From an uncultured Eubacteriales bacterium (GTDB taxonomy: Bacteria > Bacillota > Clostridia > Saccharofermentanales > Saccharofermentanaceae): a DNA stretch of 58,005 nucleotides. How positions within the stretch are numbered: the first letter of the stretch is position 1; every line of letters begins with the position of its first letter. The position numbers and the translations under genes were made by a program. The notes under the pieces were generated by a model. The model had not been told where the DNA came from. It searched no databases and saw only the letters and a program-made list of their open reading frames with translations. Positions 36,109 to 44,910 of the stretch are shown in pieces. Where the stretch lies: assembly GCA_900314745.1 (NCBI GenBank), contig OMWK01000012.1:1-58005 (forward strand), read 5' to 3'.

Positions 36109-37445
36109 CAGATGATATCCTCCCGGATTTCCGTCACTCTTGTAAGTTTGCTCGACTCTCTCAGGTAGATCTGCAAAGTTGTGGAAACGAGCGCGATATG
36201 GACCCAGAAAGGAGGCCTTAACACATTCTGGTTAAGCTGCAGGATAACGAACTCAAAGAACAGAGCAATGAGCATCGCGTATACGGGCTCACGGTCCCTC
36301 TTGTCTCCCGGGCGCTTCTTCGCCTTGAAGTATCCGCCGACAGTCAGGTCGTACATGTACTTAAAGAAGAAGAACGCTCCGAATATTCCGTATGCAGCGA
36401 GCGCCTCCAGCGATATGCACATACTCGCGCCGCCGTTGTTGGCAACAGTATAGTTTCTCGCCTTGTACTCGATGATGCCGGCGTCGATTCCGCCGAGACT
36501 GCATCCTAAGAACGGGCTGTCGAGGAAGAGCTTCCATGTATCGATGAATCCCGCAGATCTCGCGTCCGTCGAGTGTGATGCCGTGCCTCCGATTCCGAGG
36601 CCGCTTAAGTAGTGAAGTACGAAGTCAACCTGGAACTCAACCGCCAGTATGAAGAGCACTGCCGCTATGCCGACCATGATGGGCATCAGCGTAAACAGTA
36701 TCCTGATGAGCGAAGCCTTCTTATGAATGTAAATGCGAAGGCACATAATGCCTCTGTAGACAACGTAGATGAGAAGGATGAGAAGTCCCATTCTCGAGGT
36801 CGAGATTACGACGGCTCCGACATTCAGAAGAGTCGACAGGACAAGATATCTTCTTCTCATGCACTTGTAGTTCCGTCTCTCGAGAAGATAAAGACAGATT
36901 ATCGAACCCATGATCATGTACGTCGCATAGAACGAAGGCTCAAAGGAGAATCCGTTACTCCTGTGCAGGTCGTTGTACTGAGTTACATAGAAATTGATGC
37001 CGACAAACTGCAGCGCGAACTGAACGAAGCCGACCACCGCGAGCGCATTGAAGCACATGATGTACTTACGCACAAGCGACTGTATGGTCTCCTGCTTACT
37101 CAGAAAATAAGTAAATGCCAGAACCTGGACGCAGTCGAATATGAGCCACAGGTCGTAACCGACGGCATTGAACAAAGTTTTGGAATTCACTATGCATATC
37201 GTGTTAAAGACTATTACTATCAGAAGATTGTAGTACGGCGTCAGGATCTTAACGTTGCCGAATTTTATGATCCTCAGAAGAAACAGGAACATTACCGACA
37301 TCGCCACGAGCTGGGATACTCTAACGGTAAGCCCCGCGACATCAAACGCGAGAACGATGTCACAGGATGCAGTAAGGATACTGAACCAGATCAGGGCGTT
37401 AACTATGGCAGACCCCTTGTTGAAACGCGTCAGTGTAAGATTCAT
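36108..37445 (-). CDS. O-antigen ligase/polymerase-like membrane protein (Wzy_C type)
   Basis: A 445-aa polytopic protein of about 11 helices. A large external loop carries SNGFSFEPSFYATYM and SASRM-like STSRMGL, and GCSLGGIDAG, matching WaaL/Wzy-type O-antigen ligase families. It would polymerise or ligate lipid-linked repeat units outside the membrane. It is the second polymerase-like gene in the locus, the other at 40207-41424. Confidence 0.8.
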   Translation of the reverse strand: MNLTLTRFNKGSAIVNALIWFSILTASCDIVLAFDVAGLTVRVSQLVAMSVMFLFLLRIIKFGNVKILTPYYNLLIVIVFNTICIVNSKTLFNAVGYDLWLIFDCVQVLAFTYFLSKQETIQSLVRKYIMCFNALAVVGFVQFALQFVGINFYVTQYNDLHRSNGFSFEPSFYATYMIMGSIICLYLLERRNYKCMRRRYLVLSTLLNVGAVVISTSRMGLLILLIYVVYRGIMCLRIYIHKKASLIRILFTLMPIMVGIAAVLFILAVEFQVDFVLHYLSGLGIGGTASHSTDARSAGFIDTWKLFLDSPFLGCSLGGIDAGIIEYKARNYTVANNGGASMCISLEALAAYGIFGAFFFFKYMYDLTVGGYFKAKKRPGDKRDREPVYAMLIALFFEFVILQLNQNVLRPPFWVHIALVSTTLQIYLRESSKLTRVTEIREDII

Positions 37446-37446
37446 A

Positions 37447-38595
37447 TCAAAGACCCGTCACAAGTGCCTGAATATTCTTCTTGAAGGTAGCATAGGTGAA
37501 GTTATCGATCACGCGCTTCCTTGCAGCCTCGCCAAGTCTTGCGCGGAGTTCCTCATCATCCGAGAGCTTCTTTAGCGCCTCGGCAAAAGCCCTGCTGTCG
37601 CCGTTCGGGCACTCTATGCCCGTGACACCGTCGAGGTTAACGTAATTAACGCCTGAGCCTTCGATGGTGAACGTAACTGCCGGATGACCGAAGTACATGC
37701 CTTCGGCAAGAGCGAGACCGAACGCCTCATTCTTTGTTATCGAAGGGAAGCAGAATACATCGCAGGTCATAAGCCACGCGCGAAGATCAACGTCGCTTAC
37801 AAGGCCTAAGAAATTTACCTTATTGTCACCAGAAGCGCGGCTCTTAAGATCGTCAGTCAGCGGACCTTTGCCGGTGATTCCGATGACAAAGCTGTCATCA
37901 AGATATTTGGAAGCTTCAATAAGATGCTTGAATCCCTTGTACTCGACGTGACGGCCGACTGCAAGACATACGGTCTTGCCCTTATGCTCTTCACGAAGCT
38001 CCTCCGCCCTCTTTGTAACCTCGTCATCGATGACGAGTCTGTTCTCATTGATGCAGTTAGGAACAACGACGCACTTGTCGGGAACGGAAGAAAGATACTC
38101 GCTTCCTTCGACATAATTCGGGCTCGTCGCGACTATCTTAGATGACCTTCTGATGAGTCTTCTGTTCTGCCCGTTAAAGAAAAGCTTCAGGAACTTCTGC
38201 TTAACGATATCAAGATGCCAGTATGTTACGAGCTTGATCTCCGGCCTCTTCTTAAGAAGCTTGAGAAGGAAATGCGTACCGAACGGATTCGGATAATGAA
38301 GGATGACCACGTCGGGCTTAAACTCGTCCAGCGCCTCCTTAAGCCTTCTGCCGTAAGATGCGGACAAAGACTGCGAGGAAACCTTCGCGAAGCATCTGCA
38401 GCGTATTACATCTACGCCGTCAACAACATCGCGGGAATCCCTGGACTCCTTCGGCGTGCCGTGATCGAATGCGAACACGAGCTGCTCGCATCCCGGAATA
38501 TCCTTCAGGGATACGACTGCGTCGCGCGCTATCTGCTCCGTCCCTCCCGAGAAGGGATAGTAGTACTTCGAAATGTGTAAGATCTTAAGTCCCAT
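37447..38595 (-). CDS. GT4 glycosyltransferase
   Basis: A 382-aa GT-B enzyme. N terminus ILHISKYYYPFSGGTEQI, donor half with VGRHVEYKGFKHLIEA, ITGKGPL and the motif TKNEAFGLALAEGMYFGHP. Probably adds an early sugar, being the first transferase after the chain-length gene. Donor unknown. Confidence 0.9.
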   Translation of the reverse strand: MGLKILHISKYYYPFSGGTEQIARDAVVSLKDIPGCEQLVFAFDHGTPKESRDSRDVVDGVDVIRCRCFAKVSSQSLSASYGRRLKEALDEFKPDVVILHYPNPFGTHFLLKLLKKRPEIKLVTYWHLDIVKQKFLKLFFNGQNRRLIRRSSKIVATSPNYVEGSEYLSSVPDKCVVVPNCINENRLVIDDEVTKRAEELREEHKGKTVCLAVGRHVEYKGFKHLIEASKYLDDSFVIGITGKGPLTDDLKSRASGDNKVNFLGLVSDVDLRAWLMTCDVFCFPSITKNEAFGLALAEGMYFGHPAVTFTIEGSGVNYVNLDGVTGIECPNGDSRAFAEALKKLSDDEELRARLGEAARKRVIDNFTYATFKKNIQALVTGL

Positions 38596-38599
38596 GTTA

Positions 38600-40180
38600 T
38601 CAGTCAGCGATGAAACCTGCTACGGGCTTGCCTGCGAGCATGATGAGCTTAAGCTGGTCTCTTATATCCTCGAACTTGCTCTCGCCGTAATTTACTTCGA
38701 GAATTACACAGTCAACTTCAAGAAGCAGCTTTCTTGCAAGAGGGTTGTCGATAAGGCTCGGTGCAGTATGGATCTTCCTGTCCTTAACGGCCTTCGCAAG
38801 ACCCTTCGTCGTCTCGCCCTTACCGATGATGAGGACGGACTTATACTCGGAACCGTAAACCTGAAGGTTAGCCGCAGCAGCCTCTACCGCATTGACATCG
38901 CCTTCGCCGAGTCTGCCCTTCTTACGGAGCCACTTGTCGAACTTGCCCTTGTTCTTATAAAGCTTCTTCTCTCCGTCTCTTACGGAACCCAGATCGAAAA
39001 GCGTGAATCTGTTGACAAGCTGTGACTTTGTAAGTGCGATGGCACTGATGATGTACTTGATAATGAGGACAAGAGCATAGAAAAGGAATATTGCAGCTGC
39101 TCCTACAACACCGAACTTAACGCCGGTCTTTGTTCCCTCGAGAAGCGCGTTGGGGAGCTTATGCATCGTATTAACGATGAGTCCGCCGTGCTGCTTCTGA
39201 AGATTCTTAAGACTCTTAACATAGATCTCAAGATTCTCCTGAAGGTCTACGAGCTGCTCGGATGTCTCTGTCTGAAGGACCTGGATCCTGTCATCCTTGA
39301 CCATGTTGAAGTAGTAGTTAACGACTGTTGTCTCATGAGGACTTACTGTCTCTGCAGTAGCCTCACGGTAGTTATCAACCTCTGCCAAGATGTAGTCGAG
39401 AAGGTTGAGTGCAGACTCAGCGGATGTGCCTACCGTTCTTATTACGATGAGTCCTACTCTTGAACCGTCAACGTCAGTTGAGAGTGAGAAGTTTACATCC
39501 ACGTCTGTGCTTACATTCGTAGTTGAACCTGAACTTGAAGATGTCGTATTGCCTGCATCCATGTTGCCGAATGTGATGTCGGATACGGATACGGCCTCCT
39601 TCAGATACTTAACGTCCATGCCGAGCTCGATAGCATACTCGTCGAGGTAGTTACCGTTCTGGAGGTAATCAACGTATGCTGCGAGAAGAACGTTTACGGC
39701 ATTGGAAGGTGCTCCCTCGGGAACTGTGATCATGAGATCAGCCTCAGCCGTGGGAACATACTGGGGAACTACATTCATGAGAATGGAGTCGTTATAGTAG
39801 TCAGTCAGAGCCATCAGGTCACGTCTGCTCTGAGCGATGATGTCATTCATGTTGTTGATACTGTCGAGAGTAGCTACCTCTTCGAGGATCTGCTGCTCTT
39901 CGGCCGTAAGTATCTCATCATCAGGAAGCTCGATACCGTTCTTCTGTGCGTAGATGGTGTTATTCTGCTTAGCGATCAGAGCGTCAGGATCATTGAGATA
40001 CTCCTGATATGCAGCTGCGAGCTTGGAAGTCTTGATACCGTCACGGGCACCCATTATGCCGCCAAGAACGATACCTACGATAAGCATCAGTGCCAGAGCC
40101 TTTCTCCAATGAAGAAAACAGTAGGTCAACAGGTCCTTAATGTTGATCTCGGTCTCGTCTTCGTTAATGATGTAATTCAT
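38600..40180 (-). CDS. Wzz/CpsC-like chain-length protein with degenerate nucleotide-binding tail
   Basis: A 526-aa polysaccharide co-polymerase. Cytoplasmic N terminus, TM1 about 27-45, a long external part about 46-350 with predicted helices, TM2 about 355-381. The C-terminal cytoplasmic 140 residues look like a decayed BY-kinase: VLIIGKGETTKG (449-460) stands where a Walker A should be, and VDCVILEVNYGES to LAGKPVAGFIAD (489-526) matches the end of that fold. Catalytic Walker motifs and a tyrosine cluster are absent, so kinase activity is unlikely. No separate Wzc kinase or phosphatase is in the window. GGAGG precedes the ATG. Confidence 0.8.
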   Translation of the reverse strand: MNYIINEDETEINIKDLLTYCFLHWRKALALMLIVGIVLGGIMGARDGIKTSKLAAAYQEYLNDPDALIAKQNNTIYAQKNGIELPDDEILTAEEQQILEEVATLDSINNMNDIIAQSRRDLMALTDYYNDSILMNVVPQYVPTAEADLMITVPEGAPSNAVNVLLAAYVDYLQNGNYLDEYAIELGMDVKYLKEAVSVSDITFGNMDAGNTTSSSSGSTTNVSTDVDVNFSLSTDVDGSRVGLIVIRTVGTSAESALNLLDYILAEVDNYREATAETVSPHETTVVNYYFNMVKDDRIQVLQTETSEQLVDLQENLEIYVKSLKNLQKQHGGLIVNTMHKLPNALLEGTKTGVKFGVVGAAAIFLFYALVLIIKYIISAIALTKSQLVNRFTLFDLGSVRDGEKKLYKNKGKFDKWLRKKGRLGEGDVNAVEAAAANLQVYGSEYKSVLIIGKGETTKGLAKAVKDRKIHTAPSLIDNPLARKLLLEVDCVILEVNYGESKFEDIRDQLKLIMLAGKPVAGFIAD

Positions 40181-40206
40181 ATTAATCCTCCGAAGGGGGT
40201 ATTTAT

Positions 40207-41424
40207 CTATGTGATTATACCATTACGCTTATTTATATTTATATAAGAGCGGGAATGTAAAATAGTTGAAATATCAGCCGTCAGCATGAGAAAAGTTATG
40301 TTATATGATAGTTCGAGCATGTGGTGCTCGATCATGTAGGACACTGTTATCACGCTTATGAAGACCATCGCATACATCATTTTCGCTGAGGACAGACGCA
40401 GCACGATGAGCGCATACACAAGGATGAGCACCAGCAGAAGCACGATGCCGTACTTAAAAAGATACTTGATGTACGCGGAGTCGTAGAAGACGTAAGTGTA
40501 GTTCCTGACGCCGCCGTTCGCATTGCCGTTCTCCGCGAAGTTAGGTGCGCCGAGAGGCGTGAATCCGTAAAGATCCATACCTGTCCTTCCGAGGCTGAGC
40601 CTGTACGAAGACATGAAGTCGAGCTTATACATGAGCGCATTTCCGGGGTTGTAAAGGCTCGTGACTATAACCGTGACTACGGCACACACGGGCATCAGGG
40701 CGCAGAGCATGACAATCTTTATCCCGGATGGGACCTTCGTCTCCCCGAATTTTCTTAACTTACATACAAGCATCAGGACGAGCATTATAGCCGCGCATAC
40801 CATGTCGGCCCTCGCGCTCGTGAAGTAATATGCGGCACCGAGGATCACACCTGCAGCAATTATCTCCGGGTACCTGACTCTGTCCCATCTTACGAGGAAA
40901 TACGTCAACATGAGATATGTGATGTGCGCGAAGAAATCCGTGGGGTATATGATGCCGAGAGAGTGTCTCAGACGCTCATTGTCGCCGTAGTTCGTGAGGA
41001 AAGTGTAATCCACTGTCACGCCCGTCAGCGAGCATATGAGTGCAAGCAGGCTTATGAGGGTGCCGATAAACACATAGAGGATTCCGATCCGTCGAAAGGA
41101 CACCCGGTAGGCGCCGATCGTCATTAAAGCTGCATCGAGCACCATGGTGTCGCCGCGGCTTACAAGATAGAACACGCCAAGTCCCAGGAAAGCCGCGAGA
41201 ACGGCCCCTGTTAATGCGTTAATCTCACTGCGCCAGGTATAGAGCCTTATAAGACCCGTAAGAAGCAGCACGCCTCTTATGAGCGAATATACAGCCCCGG
41301 GGACGGTCATGATGAATGTCGTAGTCTGAAGATAGAAGAAGATCACATAGCAGGAGAAAGCGGAGAGGAACAGAACCTCAGTTAATTTCTCAAGCTTATT
41401 GATTGCATCCTTATCAGAAGTCAC
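40207..41424 (-). CDS. O-antigen/capsule polymerase-like membrane protein (Wzy-like)
   Basis: A 405-aa protein of about 10-11 helices with an external loop RHSLGIIYPTDFFAHITYL and a second GNANGGVRNYTYVFYDSAY. The RxxxG-xxxxTxxxA loop pattern is like Wzy/EpsG-type polymerases. Overlaps the initiating transferase gene by 4 bp, as expected for the core of a Wzy-dependent system. Confidence 0.75.
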   Translation of the reverse strand: MTSDKDAINKLEKLTEVLFLSAFSCYVIFFYLQTTTFIMTVPGAVYSLIRGVLLLTGLIRLYTWRSEINALTGAVLAAFLGLGVFYLVSRGDTMVLDAALMTIGAYRVSFRRIGILYVFIGTLISLLALICSLTGVTVDYTFLTNYGDNERLRHSLGIIYPTDFFAHITYLMLTYFLVRWDRVRYPEIIAAGVILGAAYYFTSARADMVCAAIMLVLMLVCKLRKFGETKVPSGIKIVMLCALMPVCAVVTVIVTSLYNPGNALMYKLDFMSSYRLSLGRTGMDLYGFTPLGAPNFAENGNANGGVRNYTYVFYDSAYIKYLFKYGIVLLLVLILVYALIVLRLSSAKMMYAMVFISVITVSYMIEHHMLELSYNITFLMLTADISTILHSRSYININKRNGIIT

Positions 41425-42839
41425 TTCGATCCTTTCATGCCGAGTACAGTTCCTATGGTCTTGAAGAATATCTTGATATCAAGACCTATGCTGAAGTTCC
41501 TTATATATTCGTTATCAAGACGTACGATCTCCTCGAAGTCCTTGATATCCGATCTTCCGGATACCTGCCACATTCCCGTGAGACCGGGCTTCATGGCAAG
41601 TCTGCTCATGTGATGACGCTTATAGTTCTCATACTCGTCGAGCGTCGGCGGACGCGTTCCGATAAGGGACATGTCGCCCTTGAAGATATTCCAGAACTGC
41701 GGAAGCTCATCGATACTAGCCTTACGCATGAAGTTGCCTGCAGGGAAGATTCTCGGATCATTCTCCATCTTGAACATGAGTCCCTTCATCTCATTCTGGG
41801 ACATAAGTTCTTTCTTACGCTCCTCCGCATCGACATACATTGTACGGAACTTATACATGGTAAAAATCTTGCCGTTCTTACCCGCTCTTTTCTGCTTGAA
41901 GAAAACGGGACCCGGTGCCTGCATCTTGATGATGGGCGCGAGGAACACGGTAAGTATCGCAGTTAAGATGAGACCTATGATCGAGAAGAAGATGTCACAG
42001 ATTCTCTTGATCAGAAGCTCGCCCAGTGTAGCGCGGCTTATCGTCGATGTGATGACCGTGTAGTTGCCGATCTGATTTAACGACGCATTGATCATATTCG
42101 GAGTCTCAAGATCCATCGCTCTGTGAACCGTTATACCCATGTTGATGAACTGTGATGCCAGACGTCCTCCGGACTTCGTGAGCATGAACACGTCGTTTAT
42201 CGGGTTGAGCTTTACGTAATTAAGCATATCCTTCTGCTTGATTACCGGGATGCCCATGAACTCGGACTCGCTATAGTTATCCGTAAAGATTATTCCCTTG
42301 AAGTGATAGAAGCCGCTGTTGTTGTTCATCAAGGTGTGGATGAACGTCTCAGCCGTATCCGTCTGAGCAACGAGAAGAACGCCCGCCGATTCACTTCCGT
42401 CCAGGAACTTGATCTTAAGTATTTCCTTACGGAAAGTTCGAAGGAGCATCATTATGGCTATGTCAAACAGGAAGAAATAGCCGATCATGAGTCGCGAATA
42501 GATGGCGGAAACCTTGATGACGTACAGGAAAGCGAACAGGGTAAAGAGTATCTCGGAGTTCAGTATGAATACATTCCAGAATTCCTTAAGATGCCCCCTC
42601 TTCACTATGCCCGTATGAGGTCCCGTGAACAGCATGAATACAAGATACGCGAGGATCAGCACAACATTGACCAGACGGAAAGCCTTGTAATCCTCACCCG
42701 TGCTGTTGGTGAGAATAGCGATGAAATCCGTGAGGCCGTATCTTGTAATTATGGCAAGCACAAACGAGATCTCCACGCAGAAGAGATCTATGAATATAAA
42801 GTCAATATGTTTTACGCGGGAATCGGATCTGGCGTCCAT
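41421..42839 (-). CDS. Initiating undecaprenyl-phosphate sugar phosphotransferase (CpsE/WbaP-like)
   Basis: A 472-aa PHPT-family membrane enzyme that starts repeat-unit assembly by moving a sugar phosphate to undecaprenyl phosphate. Four N-terminal helices, a Rossmann-like CoA-binding-type domain (about 150-255), then the catalytic domain with the helix ICDIFFSIIGLILTAIL, KQKRAGKNGK, MYKFRTM, RKASIDELPQFWNIFKGDMS and GTRPP. First glycan gene of the middle operon, 9 bp after the cyclophilin gene. Confidence 0.94.
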   Translation of the reverse strand: MDARSDSRVKHIDFIFIDLFCVEISFVLAIITRYGLTDFIAILTNSTGEDYKAFRLVNVVLILAYLVFMLFTGPHTGIVKRGHLKEFWNVFILNSEILFTLFAFLYVIKVSAIYSRLMIGYFFLFDIAIMMLLRTFRKEILKIKFLDGSESAGVLLVAQTDTAETFIHTLMNNNSGFYHFKGIIFTDNYSESEFMGIPVIKQKDMLNYVKLNPINDVFMLTKSGGRLASQFINMGITVHRAMDLETPNMINASLNQIGNYTVITSTISRATLGELLIKRICDIFFSIIGLILTAILTVFLAPIIKMQAPGPVFFKQKRAGKNGKIFTMYKFRTMYVDAEERKKELMSQNEMKGLMFKMENDPRIFPAGNFMRKASIDELPQFWNIFKGDMSLIGTRPPTLDEYENYKRHHMSRLAMKPGLTGMWQVSGRSDIKDFEEIVRLDNEYIRNFSIGLDIKIFFKTIGTVLGMKGSK

Positions 42840-42848
42840 TAGAAGCCG

Positions 42849-43334
42849 TTATACCTCTACTGACATGATCTCGATTACAACCGGCTCGAGGGGCTTGTCG
42901 TTGTAGTCCGTCTTAACGGAAGCTACCTTGTCTACAACTTCGATGCCCTCGATAACCTTACCGAAAGCAGCATAGTTGCCGTCGAGGTGAGGTGCATCCT
43001 CATGCATGATGAAGAACTGTGATCCTGCGGAATCAGGCATCATGGATCTCGCCATGGAGAGAACACCTCTTGTATGGTTCAAAGGATTCGGGAATCCGTT
43101 GGTTGAGAACTCGCCCTTGATGGAATATCCGGGACCGCCCATACCTGTTCCCTCAGGGTCTCCGCCCTGGATCATGAAGCCCGGGATTATTCTGTGGAAT
43201 GTAAGTCCGTTGTAGAAACCGGAGCCTGCGAGCTTTACAAAATTCTCAACTGTGGCGGGAGCAACATCAGGATAGAGCTCTGCCTTGATATCTCCCATTC
43301 CCTTGATTCTTATAGTTACGATAGGATTAGCCAT
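42849..43334 (-). CDS. Cyclophilin-type peptidyl-prolyl isomerase
   Basis: A 161-aa cytoplasmic single-domain cyclophilin. Core motifs: [19 protein letters not shown], the Trp-free variant [17 protein letters not shown] and [14 protein letters not shown]. No signal peptide. Start at the second ATG, 8 nt after AGAGG. It lies between pncB and the glycan genes with gaps under 13 bp, so it is probably co-transcribed with both. Confidence 0.94.
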   Translation of the reverse strand: MANPIVTIRIKGMGDIKAELYPDVAPATVENFVKLAGSGFYNGLTFHRIIPGFMIQGGDPEGTGMGGPGYSIKGEFSTNGFPNPLNHTRGVLSMARSMMPDSAGSQFFIMHEDAPHLDGNYAAFGKVIEGIEVVDKVASVKTDYNDKPLEPVVIEIMSVEV

Positions 43335-43346
43335 TGTCATTACCTC

Positions 43347-44804
43347 TTATCTGCTTTTTCTGTATCCTCTTAAGATATCGTCTCTGATTTTCCAAAGATT
43401 CGGTGACAGATCCACATAGTAGTTATGCGGGTTCTCGAATCTCTTTACGGAATCCCAGAGCGTATCAAGCTGCTTTGTGCAGTAATTTCTTACTTCGCTT
43501 ATACTCGGAACATCATACACGAGTTCACCGTTCCTGAACACCTCTACAAGAAGCTTTCTTGTTGTGTAATTCGTGAGCGTCTTCGCCTTCCACGTCTCGA
43601 CGGGGTCAAATATCTCGTAAGGCTCGCCCTCGGGAAGCTTCTCGCCCTTAACGAAAAGCACATCCGCCAGCGCCTTGCCCGTATCCTTGTCGTAGAATCT
43701 TATGATCTCCTTGTCACACGGCGTTGTTACCTTGGCCGTGGTCTCGGATATCTTCATCTTGGGGATGACGTTGCCTTCGCTGTCTTCGACTGCAGCAATC
43801 TTATAAACGCCTCCGAATACAGGCTCTGCCTTGGAAGTTATAAGTCTCTCGCCCACACCGAAGGAGTCTATGCATGCACCCTGGGAGATAAGATCTCTTA
43901 TGAGATATTCATCCAGGGCATTCGATACGGTGATCTTACAGTCGGTTAAGCCTGCCTCGTCGAGCATCTTCCTCGCCTTCTGAGTCATGTATGTAAGGTC
44001 TCCGGAATCGATACGGATACCGAGAAGTCTCTTGCCCATGGGCTCGAGCACTTCGTGTGCGCATCTGATCGCATTAGGAATACCGGACTTCAATACGTCA
44101 TATGTATCTACAAGAAGCAGGCACTTATCCGGATAGGATTCGGCATAAGCCTTAAATGCCTCGAACTCATCGTCATAGAGCATGACCCATGAATGAGCCA
44201 TCGTTCCGGACAAAGGTATGTCAAACTGCTGTCCGCAGATCGTACAGGATGTTCCTGCAGCACCTGCGATGTAAGCTGCTCTTGCTCCGAGAACCGAAGC
44301 GTCGAATCCCTGCGCTCTTCTGGCACCGAACTCCATGATCGGTCTGCCCTCAGCGGCACGGACTATTCTTGCAGTCTTTGTTGCTATAAGTGTCTGATGG
44401 TTGATTGTGCAAAGGAGAGCTGTCTCAAGAAGCTGTGCCTGAATAGCAGGTCCCCTTACCTTGATAAGAGGCTCTCTCGGGAATATGGGTGTTCCCTCGG
44501 GCACTGCCCATACATCACATGTAAACTTAAAGTTTCTCAGGTAATCGATGAACTTCTCGTCGAATCCGTATCCGCTCAGGAACTCCAGATCCTCTTCAGT
44601 AAAATGCAGATTGGAAAGATAGTCGATAACCTGCTCAAGACCTGCCATGATGGCATATCCGCCCTGCTCCGGTACATTTCTGAAGAAGGCATCGAAGTAA
44701 ACGATCTTGTCCTTATTACCTCCGTCGAGGTAACCTTTGCCCATTGTAAGCTCATAGAAATCCGTCAACATTGTCATGTTGGTTCTGTCGTTCCAGACGT
44801 TCAT
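43347..44804 (-). CDS. pncB: Nicotinate phosphoribosyltransferase
   Basis: A 485-aa NAD-salvage enzyme joining nicotinate and PRPP. Family features: MLTDFYELTMGKGYLDGG, FDAFFRNVPEQGGYAIMAG, ARRAQGFDASVLGARAAYIAG, GTMAHSWVMLYDDE, LLVDTYDVLKSGIPNAI and GIRIDSGDL. Well-placed AAGGAGGG before the ATG. It appears to head the long polysaccharide operon. A 14-bp inverted repeat (44834-44847) just upstream could be a control site. Confidence 0.95.
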   Translation of the reverse strand: MNVWNDRTNMTMLTDFYELTMGKGYLDGGNKDKIVYFDAFFRNVPEQGGYAIMAGLEQVIDYLSNLHFTEEDLEFLSGYGFDEKFIDYLRNFKFTCDVWAVPEGTPIFPREPLIKVRGPAIQAQLLETALLCTINHQTLIATKTARIVRAAEGRPIMEFGARRAQGFDASVLGARAAYIAGAAGTSCTICGQQFDIPLSGTMAHSWVMLYDDEFEAFKAYAESYPDKCLLLVDTYDVLKSGIPNAIRCAHEVLEPMGKRLLGIRIDSGDLTYMTQKARKMLDEAGLTDCKITVSNALDEYLIRDLISQGACIDSFGVGERLITSKAEPVFGGVYKIAAVEDSEGNVIPKMKISETTAKVTTPCDKEIIRFYDKDTGKALADVLFVKGEKLPEGEPYEIFDPVETWKAKTLTNYTTRKLLVEVFRNGELVYDVPSISEVRNYCTKQLDTLWDSVKRFENPHNYYVDLSPNLWKIRDDILRGYRKSR

Positions 44805-44833
44805 GAGAGCCCTCCTTATAATCCGTATTGAAC

Positions 44834-44847
44834 CTGTAAGTTTACAG
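44834..44847. promoter_or_regulatory. Inverted repeat upstream of pncB, possible operator
   Basis: CTGTAA-GT-TTACAG, a perfect 6-bp inverted repeat with 2-bp centre, 30 bp before the pncB ATG and just beyond the preceding terminator. No clear -35/-10 pair is seen around it. The regulator cannot be named from the sequence. Confidence 0.35.
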
Positions 44848-44853
44848 ACTCAC

Positions 44854-44883
44854 AAAAAAGCCCCGGGGTATTACCCCCGGAGC
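44854..44883 (-). terminator. Rho-independent terminator of nfeD-SPFH
   Basis: On the minus strand a 9-bp GC-rich stem (GCTCCGGGG/CCCCGGGGC, one G-U pair) with a 6-nt loop is followed directly by six T. It closes the nfeD-SPFH unit and separates it from pncB. Confidence 0.9.
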
Positions 44884-44910
44884 CTTAAGTATACCATATT
44901 ATCAGTACGA

